From NCBI GenBank assembly GCA_001790855.1, contig MGDH01000010.1, positions 39,206 to 103,205 on the forward strand: 64,000 nt of DNA. Direction: 5' to 3'. The DNA is from Candidatus Schekmanbacteria bacterium RIFCSPLOWO2_02_FULL_38_14 (GTDB lineage Bacteria > Schekmanbacteria > GWA2-38-11). The notes under the pieces were generated by a model. That model was not told the DNA's origin. It saw only the letters and a program-made list of their open reading frames with translations, and did no database searches. The translations under genes and the position numbers were made by a program. Of this stretch, positions 59,150 through 64,000 are shown in pieces. Within the stretch, counting starts at the first letter, position 1. Each line of letters starts with the position of its first letter.

Positions 59150-59935
59150 TTAGGGTTTAGATTTTTTCACTTCCTCTTTCTTGCACATCAGGCATGTTTC
59201 AAAAAATTCATCCTGCACCTTTACTTTCTCTCTTATAAACTCTACCTGCTTTGAAGGAATAAAACTCTCCCCGCATACCTTGCATTTTTTATAGTCAAAC
59301 CCGACTTTCCAGTTATCAATAATCATTGCCGGTCCATTAATCTCTTCTCCCTCAGGTATTTGAGCCTTTTCACCCTCTTCAATCTCGTGCATCTTCACAG
59401 CACCTGTCGGGCACACATAAAAACAGGTCCCGCAGCCAATACAGTCTTTTGACTTTTTGAAAAATGGAGAGGCGACAACCCGTTCATATCCTCTCTTCAC
59501 ATAATCAATTGCTGAAACACCTACAATCTCCCTGCATGCCCTGATACACAAGCCGCAGAGAATACACGGTTCATTCTTGCTTTTGAATCTTTCTATCTTT
59601 TTTACTTTCAAGCGCTCTGCAAGCTCAAGGAGTTTGCTGTTTTCTGATGCATCTATCAGAAGAAGCCTTAAAACCAGCTCCCTTACTTTTTTAACCCTAT
59701 CTGTATCTGTTCTTACAACAAGTCCGTCTTCAACAATATACTGGCATGATGAAACAATCCTTGAATTACTGTTCTCGCCAATTTCCACAGCGCACAGCCT
59801 GCACCCGCCATAGGGCTTCATGGAATCATGATGGCACAAAGTCGGAATATAAATCATCTCCTGCCTTGCAACATCAAGGATTGTAGCACCCTCTTTGGCT
59901 TCTGTTTTTATTCCATTAATTTTTATACTCAGCAT
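59150..59935 (-). CDS. NuoG/HoxU-like 2Fe-2S/4Fe-4S protein
   Basis: A 261-residue protein when started at MLSIKI (59935); a start at 59944 is also possible. The plant-type 2Fe-2S domain has IPTLCHHDSMKPYGGCRLCAVEI. The His/Cys region (about 80-120) is degenerate. Two 4Fe-4S clusters follow: CILCGLCIRACREIVG and CIGCGTCFYVCPTGA. The end holds CKVCGES..CLMCKK, a likely zinc ribbon. It equals the N-terminal part of NuoG/HydA without the catalytic part. It lies between NuoF and the small ferredoxin on the same strand. Confidence 0.88.
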   Translation of the reverse strand: MLSIKINGIKTEAKEGATILDVARQEMIYIPTLCHHDSMKPYGGCRLCAVEIGENSNSRIVSSCQYIVEDGLVVRTDTDRVKKVRELVLRLLLIDASENSKLLELAERLKVKKIERFKSKNEPCILCGLCIRACREIVGVSAIDYVKRGYERVVASPFFKKSKDCIGCGTCFYVCPTGAVKMHEIEEGEKAQIPEGEEINGPAMIIDNWKVGFDYKKCKVCGESFIPSKQVEFIREKVKVQDEFFETCLMCKKEEVKKSKP

Positions 59936-59970
59936 TTTTCCCATCTGTTTTCTGTATTTTGATATTTGTA

Positions 59971-60066
59971 ATAACAGACCTTTAGGTCTGTTATTAACAG
60001 GTCTGAAGACCTGTTTCTACATTTTCTCTTTGCATATTCGAGAGACAGCCGAGACGGCTGTCCTAC
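59971..60066 (-). repeat. Three tandem REP-like hairpins
   Basis: AACAGACCTTTAGGTCTGTT (59973-59992), AACAGGTCTGAAGACCTGTT with TCTAC (59996-60020) and GAGACAGCCGAGACGGCTGT with CCTAC (60042-60066). On the minus strand two of them carry the GTAG head. They lie between nuoF and the 2Fe-2S gene. Confidence 0.75.
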
Positions 60067-60085
60067 TTCTTACTTCTTAATTCTT

Positions 60086-61996
60086 TTACTTTGTCACCAC
60101 TGCATCAACCGGGCAAATCTCCTTGCATGCAGAACACTTGGTGCATTTCTTAACATCAATAACATGAGCCTTTTTCTTTTCTCCTGTTATTGCATCAACA
60201 GGGCATGCTTCAATGCATTTCCCGCATGCAATACAGGTAGAGGGTTCAATACGGTATTTTATAAGTTTCTTGCATACACCAGCCGGACATTTCTTCTCAT
60301 TTATATGCGCCTCATATTCATCTCTGAAATATCGCAGAGTTGTCAGCACAGGATTTGGCGCGGTGGCTCCTAAGTTACAGAAAGAGCCATCCTTGATAGA
60401 CTGTGCCATCTCTTCCAGAAGTTCTATATCTTCTGCCCTTCCATTTCCCCTTGTAATATCCTCAACAATCTCCCTCATCTTTCTTACCCCAACTCTGCAC
60501 GGAACACACTTGCCGCAGGATTCATCTTCTAAATAGCTCAGAAAATATTTTGCAATATCCACCATGCAGGTATCCTCATCCATCACAACCATTCCGCCTG
60601 AACCCATGATAGAGCCTGCTTTTTTAAGCTCATCATAATCAATTGGTAAATTCAGCATATTTGCAGGTATGCATCCACCTGAAGGACCTCCTGTCTGAAC
60701 TGCTTTGACCTTTTTATCTTTTGGGATGCCACCTCCAATATCAAATATGATTTCAGAGAGCGTAATGCCCATAGGCACTTCAACAAGCCCGACATTTTTA
60801 ATCTTGCCCACAAGTGAAAACACCTTTGTTCCCTTGCTGTCTTTGGTTCCCATTGATGAGAACCATTCTGCGCCCTTTGCAATTATTGCCGGGATATTTG
60901 CAAGTGTCTCAACATTGTTGATGACTGTTGGCATATCCCAGAGCCCTGCAATTGCCGGGTAGGGAGGTCTCTGTCTCGGCTCACCCCAGCTACCTTCAAT
61001 TGATCTTATAAGCGCTGTCTCTTCACCGCAAACAAAAGCTCCGGCTCCCTGAGTAATCTTAATATCAAAGTCAAAACCTGTTTTCATAATTCCTTTACCA
61101 AGAAGCCCTGCATCTCTTGCCATCTTTAAAGCAGTCTCAAGTTTCTCTATTGCAATCGGGTATTCAGACCTGACATAGATATATCCCTGTGTTGCTCCAA
61201 TTGCATAAGCTGCAATAATCATACCCTCTATTATAGAGTGTGGGTCCCCTTCAAGGATTGAACGGTCCATATATGCCCCCGGGTCACCCTCATCTGCGTT
61301 ACAGATTACATATTTTGTTTTCCCCTGAGCCTTTCTTGCAACAGCCCATTTTCTTCCTGTCGGGAATCCTGCGCCGCCCCTCCCCCTTATTCCTGATTTT
61401 TCAACATCTGATATTACCTTCTCAGGCTTTTTCTCCTTTAAAACCTTTGCAAGCGAAAAGTATCCGTCTCTGGCTATATATTCAGAAATATTATTCGGGT
61501 CGATTATGCCACAGTTTCGCATGGCAATCTTCACCTGCTTCTTATAAAATGGAGTAGTATTTATCAATGGGACTGATAAAGCCTGCTGAGATTTGCCATC
61601 CGATAAAAGCCTTTTAGTAAAACCGGAAATAGGAAATTTATCCTCATCAGTTCTACCAATTGCCTTTGATGAAACCTTGCCTGAAATAGTGTCTTTTAAG
61701 ATATTTGAAACTTCCTGAGGTTTTACCTTTCCATATGTTATCCGTGGGAATTTCGGCATAGAGATATCAACAATTGGTTCTGCATGGCACAGACCAATGC
61801 ATCCTGTCATTGTTATCCTGGGCTTTAAATTCTCTTTTGCAACCTCAGCAAGAATAGCTTCATACACGCCCTTTGCGCCTGTAGCACAACCGCATGTTGA
61901 CATACCAACACTTATCTTCATCTCTTCAGGGTAAAGAGATTTAAGTCCTTCTTCTTTTATTTTTTCAAGGTCACTTATGCTGTTTATTTTTCTCAT
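60086..61996 (-). CDS. NuoF-like NADH dehydrogenase subunit (HydB/HndC type)
   Basis: About 636 residues from the ATG at 61996; a TTG at 62011 would start inside the flanking repeat. Domains in order: thioredoxin-like 2Fe-2S domain (STCGCATGAKGV, TGCIGLCHAEP), FMN/NADH domain (GRGGAGFPTGRKW near 205, CNADEGDPGAYMDRSILEGDPH), SLBB domain (QTGGPSGGCIP), 4Fe-4S site ESCGKCVPCRVGVRKM, and a C-terminal ferredoxin (CIACGKCIEACPVDAI and CTKCSACKEICPVDAV). This layout is that of HydB/HndC/FdsB-type diaphorases, not respiratory NuoF. It oxidises or reduces NAD(P). Confidence 0.93.
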   Translation of the reverse strand: MRKINSISDLEKIKEEGLKSLYPEEMKISVGMSTCGCATGAKGVYEAILAEVAKENLKPRITMTGCIGLCHAEPIVDISMPKFPRITYGKVKPQEVSNILKDTISGKVSSKAIGRTDEDKFPISGFTKRLLSDGKSQQALSVPLINTTPFYKKQVKIAMRNCGIIDPNNISEYIARDGYFSLAKVLKEKKPEKVISDVEKSGIRGRGGAGFPTGRKWAVARKAQGKTKYVICNADEGDPGAYMDRSILEGDPHSIIEGMIIAAYAIGATQGYIYVRSEYPIAIEKLETALKMARDAGLLGKGIMKTGFDFDIKITQGAGAFVCGEETALIRSIEGSWGEPRQRPPYPAIAGLWDMPTVINNVETLANIPAIIAKGAEWFSSMGTKDSKGTKVFSLVGKIKNVGLVEVPMGITLSEIIFDIGGGIPKDKKVKAVQTGGPSGGCIPANMLNLPIDYDELKKAGSIMGSGGMVVMDEDTCMVDIAKYFLSYLEDESCGKCVPCRVGVRKMREIVEDITRGNGRAEDIELLEEMAQSIKDGSFCNLGATAPNPVLTTLRYFRDEYEAHINEKKCPAGVCKKLIKYRIEPSTCIACGKCIEACPVDAITGEKKKAHVIDVKKCTKCSACKEICPVDAVVTK

Positions 61997-62002
61997 TTTC
62001 TT

Positions 62003-62056
62003 CGGTTCCAAATCCCCCCATCCCCCCTTTACTAAAGGGGGGGGTGAGGAGGGATT
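62003..62056. repeat. C-run/G-run hairpin repeat, copy 3
   Basis: AAATCCCCCCATCCCCCCTT followed by TACTAAAGGGGGGGGTGAGG and AGGGATTT. It fills most of the gap between the nuoE stop and the nuoF start. Confidence 0.7.
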
Positions 62057-62081
62057 TATTTTATTCCAATTTGTTTTGGCC

Positions 62082-62561
62082 TCAAGTATCTTTGTTATCT
62101 CTATATTTCTTCAATACCTCTGGAATTTTTTCCTGAGTTAAATCACCGTATATGTCTTCATTTATCCTCACAACAGGTGCAAGGCTGCAGCATCCGAGGC
62201 ATCTTACTTTGCTAACAGTAAACTCCATGTCTTCGGTCGTACCTTCCTGAGAACTCAGATTAAGCTCGTTACCTATGCGACTAAGTACATTCTCTCCATT
62301 TTTTACATGGCATGCCGTACCCATACACACACTTATTTTATTTCTCCCTGTCGGGCTCAGGCTGAATGCCTTGTAGAAAGTTGCAACAGTAAAAAGCTTT
62401 GAAACAGGAAGTTCCAGTTTTTTGCTTAAAAAATATAATGATTCTTCCGGCAGGTAGTTATATCTTTTCTGTATCTCATGCATAATCGGGATAAGAGAAT
62501 CCTCACTCCTCCCATAATTTTCTACAATTGAATCTATTGCTTTTTCATCTCTCTCTGTCAT
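62082..62561 (-). CDS. NuoE-like 2Fe-2S subunit
   Basis: A 159-residue thioredoxin-like ferredoxin. Helical N-terminus (IDSIVENYGRSEDSLIPIMHEIQKRYNYLPEESLYFLSKKL), TVATFYKAFSLSPTGRNKISVCMGTACHVKNGENVL, and VSKVRCLGCCSLAPVVRINEDIYGDL. The four Cys ligands (CMGTAC and CLGCC) are present, as in NuoE/HydC/HoxE. It is coupled to the upstream PorB-like gene by a 4-bp overlap and precedes nuoF. Confidence 0.95.
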   Translation of the reverse strand: MTERDEKAIDSIVENYGRSEDSLIPIMHEIQKRYNYLPEESLYFLSKKLELPVSKLFTVATFYKAFSLSPTGRNKISVCMGTACHVKNGENVLSRIGNELNLSSQEGTTEDMEFTVSKVRCLGCCSLAPVVRINEDIYGDLTQEKIPEVLKKYRDNKDT

Positions 62562-63505
62562 TGCTTACTCTTTTCTAAAGAAAGAATTCTGGTATATTCT
62601 CTGTCCACTGATTTCCTGATAATCGAAACTGTATCTCCCCTAAAATTCCTGTAGCGGTCCTGAGATTTGATGTACTGCTCTACCTTTTCTGAATTTTCAA
62701 CTTTCATTGTAAGGCTGAATTCTCCCTCTGATAATTCCCATAAGGGAAAGAATCTTGAATCTATGGCAAGCTTGGCAAGCTTTACAGTATCCTGAGCAGG
62801 GAAAATCCATCCTGTCGGACACGGGGAATGGATTAGAACCAGAGCTGTCCCTTTTTTTTCCATTCCCTTTTTGATTTTATTAATCAGGTCAAACGGATAA
62901 GCAACTGATGCAGAAGCCGCATAAGAGATATTGCTTTCAGTTAATGGTTTTAACAGGCTTTTATCTTCCATTATAAAATCGAGCTCTTTTTCTCCCGGAA
63001 TATGGTGTTCATATTCAATTCCGAATGCTGGCGGTATTGAATTCTTTATAAAACGGTCCATGTAGGGTTCGTTATCATAAAGAGCTATCAGGATATTTAA
63101 CTTCCTCTCCAGCAAATTAGAAAAAGCTGTGTAATTCTCCTCAAGGATTTTTTTGTCCAGAGCAATGGCAGGTTTTCTGACCCACTCTCTGGTAGTCTTT
63201 CCCTCTGATATTAATTTTTTATTCCCTCTGCCAATTCCTGAAACAATTGATTGTACAAGGTCATCAAAGGTCATTTCATCCCATCCAAAGCTCAGGGCAT
63301 CAGGTCTTTCAAAAACTATCCCTTTTGAGTCATCTGATTTAAAAACAGCCTCCCTGCCAAGTGCTTTTGAGGCAAACCTTACAGCCATTGCCTTTCCGCA
63401 TCCGGAGCAGGAACGCCTTCCTGTTACAAATGACTCTTCCTTTGGCAGGAGCTTTGGAACATAAATGTTGAATTTATCCATAATTTTTGAAAGTTCAAAC
63501 ATCAA
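62558..63505 (-). CDS. Degenerate PorB-like (2-oxoacid:ferredoxin oxidoreductase beta) subunit
   Basis: A 315-residue PorB/VorB-type protein. It keeps GRRSCSGCGKAMAVRFASKALG at the N-terminus, GWDEMTFDDLVQSIVSGIGRGNK, LIALYDNEPYMDR, SYAASASVAYPFDLINKIKKG and LIHSPCPTGWIFP near the end. The TPP/Mg motif GDG is changed: that position reads KPAIALDKKI, and the following NTG is missing after YDNEPYM. It may therefore bind no TPP and act as an electron-transfer or structural subunit. The alpha and gamma subunits are not next to it. Confidence 0.82.
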   Translation of the reverse strand: MMFELSKIMDKFNIYVPKLLPKEESFVTGRRSCSGCGKAMAVRFASKALGREAVFKSDDSKGIVFERPDALSFGWDEMTFDDLVQSIVSGIGRGNKKLISEGKTTREWVRKPAIALDKKILEENYTAFSNLLERKLNILIALYDNEPYMDRFIKNSIPPAFGIEYEHHIPGEKELDFIMEDKSLLKPLTESNISYAASASVAYPFDLINKIKKGMEKKGTALVLIHSPCPTGWIFPAQDTVKLAKLAIDSRFFPLWELSEGEFSLTMKVENSEKVEQYIKSQDRYRNFRGDTVSIIRKSVDREYTRILSLEKSKQ

Positions 63506-63588
63506 AATCCAAATGTCAAATTAATTTCAAATAACCAAATACCATTTTTTATTTTGTCATTTGAACTTTGGATTTTGTCATTTTATAT

Positions 63589-63876
63589 CTAATACCTTGG
63601 GTGCCTTGCAGGGAGCTCCTTCTTTTGCATACTTATACAGCCTGTTACACACTGAGATTTACAGACACCACAACCCTTGCACAGGTCCTCATCTGCCTCA
63701 AAGTATCCCTCATCCACCATCTTAATCGCGCTGTCAGGGCAGAAAAGGTAACATACTCCACATTTAATACACTTGTCCCTATCTACCACAGGCTTCTCTT
63801 TTTTCCAGTCCCTGTTGCTTTTGAAATCTGTGATAAATGGAATGTTAGAATCTTTTTCTTCAGCCATATCCTTCAT
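63589..63876 (-). CDS. PorD-like ferredoxin (delta subunit type)
   Basis: A 95-residue ferredoxin. Two cluster motifs: CIKCGVCYLFCPDSAI and CKGCGVCKSQCVTGCI (the second without Pro after the last Cys). The N-terminal part (NIPFITDFKSNRDWKKEKPVVDRDKC) matches the leading segment of PorD/VorD delta subunits. It lies 84 bp before the PorB-like gene and no gene is found upstream to the window edge, so the operon start may be here or beyond. Confidence 0.87.
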   Translation of the reverse strand: MKDMAEEKDSNIPFITDFKSNRDWKKEKPVVDRDKCIKCGVCYLFCPDSAIKMVDEGYFEADEDLCKGCGVCKSQCVTGCISMQKKELPARHPRY

Positions 63877-64000
63877 TTTTTTTCTTTTAACTTAATATTT
63901 TAATAAAACAGAGCCGTAATATAATCATGTTAGAAATAAAATCAAGAATTTTATTAGAAATCTGCCGTTATTATAAAAAAAAAATTTTTTTAAATAATTT

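Overview
This window looks like a chromosomal segment of a low-GC, Gram-negative, anaerobic bacterium. The evidence is an RND pump remnant, lipoproteins, Tat substrates, many 4Fe-4S proteins, a TorD-matured molybdoenzyme, periplasmic cytochrome c motifs and several NtrC-type regulators. The set resembles Desulfobacterota, Nitrospirota or deep candidate phyla of that neighbourhood. No rRNA or ribosomal marker is present, so the phylum is inference only.

Layout. 1-13.4 kb: edge remnant of an RND pump, typA, ygiQ, comM/yifB, a B12-type radical SAM protein, DAHP synthase, a small siroheme-like ferredoxin, and a MauE/rhodanese/nitroreductase run. 13.5-20.9 kb: secreted nuclease, TPR protein and Tat-exported DUF362 protein, then endonuclease Q, a UDP-glucuronate decarboxylase-like gene, PBP2 and a CdsZ-like zinc-ribbon protein. 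21-26.4 kb: a macromolecular-synthesis cluster, tRNA(CAU)-rpoD-dnaG-NIF3-yqeY, all on the minus strand. 26.5-35.6 kb: repeat-rich DNA with gene remnants, cysK-DUF296, an Nth-like glycosylase, a thioesterase, and an NtrB/NtrC-like pair separated by a toxin-antitoxin module and a GC-rich block.

35.6-46.3 kb, the most coherent system: a PhnD-like periplasmic lipoprotein, a membrane histidine kinase and a sigma-54 response regulator are followed by a near-perfect sigma-54 promoter and an operon of cytochrome c/IPT protein, Tat-exported molybdopterin catalytic subunit (Ttr/Arr/Psr branch), 4Fe-4S subunit, TorD chaperone and polyferredoxin. This matches the logic of the AioXSR, ArxXSR and ArrXSR oxyanion-sensing systems. 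The catalytic subunit carries an unusual inserted beta-type module, and no NrfD-type membrane subunit is present. I infer a respiratory reductase (or oxidase) for an S, As or Se oxyanion.

46.5-57.5 kb is accessory: an unknown protein, a brnT-brnA module with a clear operator, a stand-alone 5'-3' exonuclease, a repeat-domain surface protein, an ArsR-regulated putA, tRNA-Arg, a short ribbon-helix-helix protein, a Cas4-like nuclease, a MITE and an MscS channel. 57.5-64 kb holds a second redox cluster on the minus strand: a PorD-like ferredoxin, a degenerate PorB-like subunit, NuoE, NuoF, a NuoG/HoxU-like 2Fe-2S protein, a small ferredoxin and a geranylgeranyl-reductase/FixC-like flavoprotein. 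It resembles a NAD(H)/ferredoxin electron-transfer module with its usual terminal catalytic subunit missing or replaced.

Intergenic DNA is seeded with short GTAG-headed REP-like hairpins and a second C-run/G-run hairpin family. These sit beside most truncated genes.
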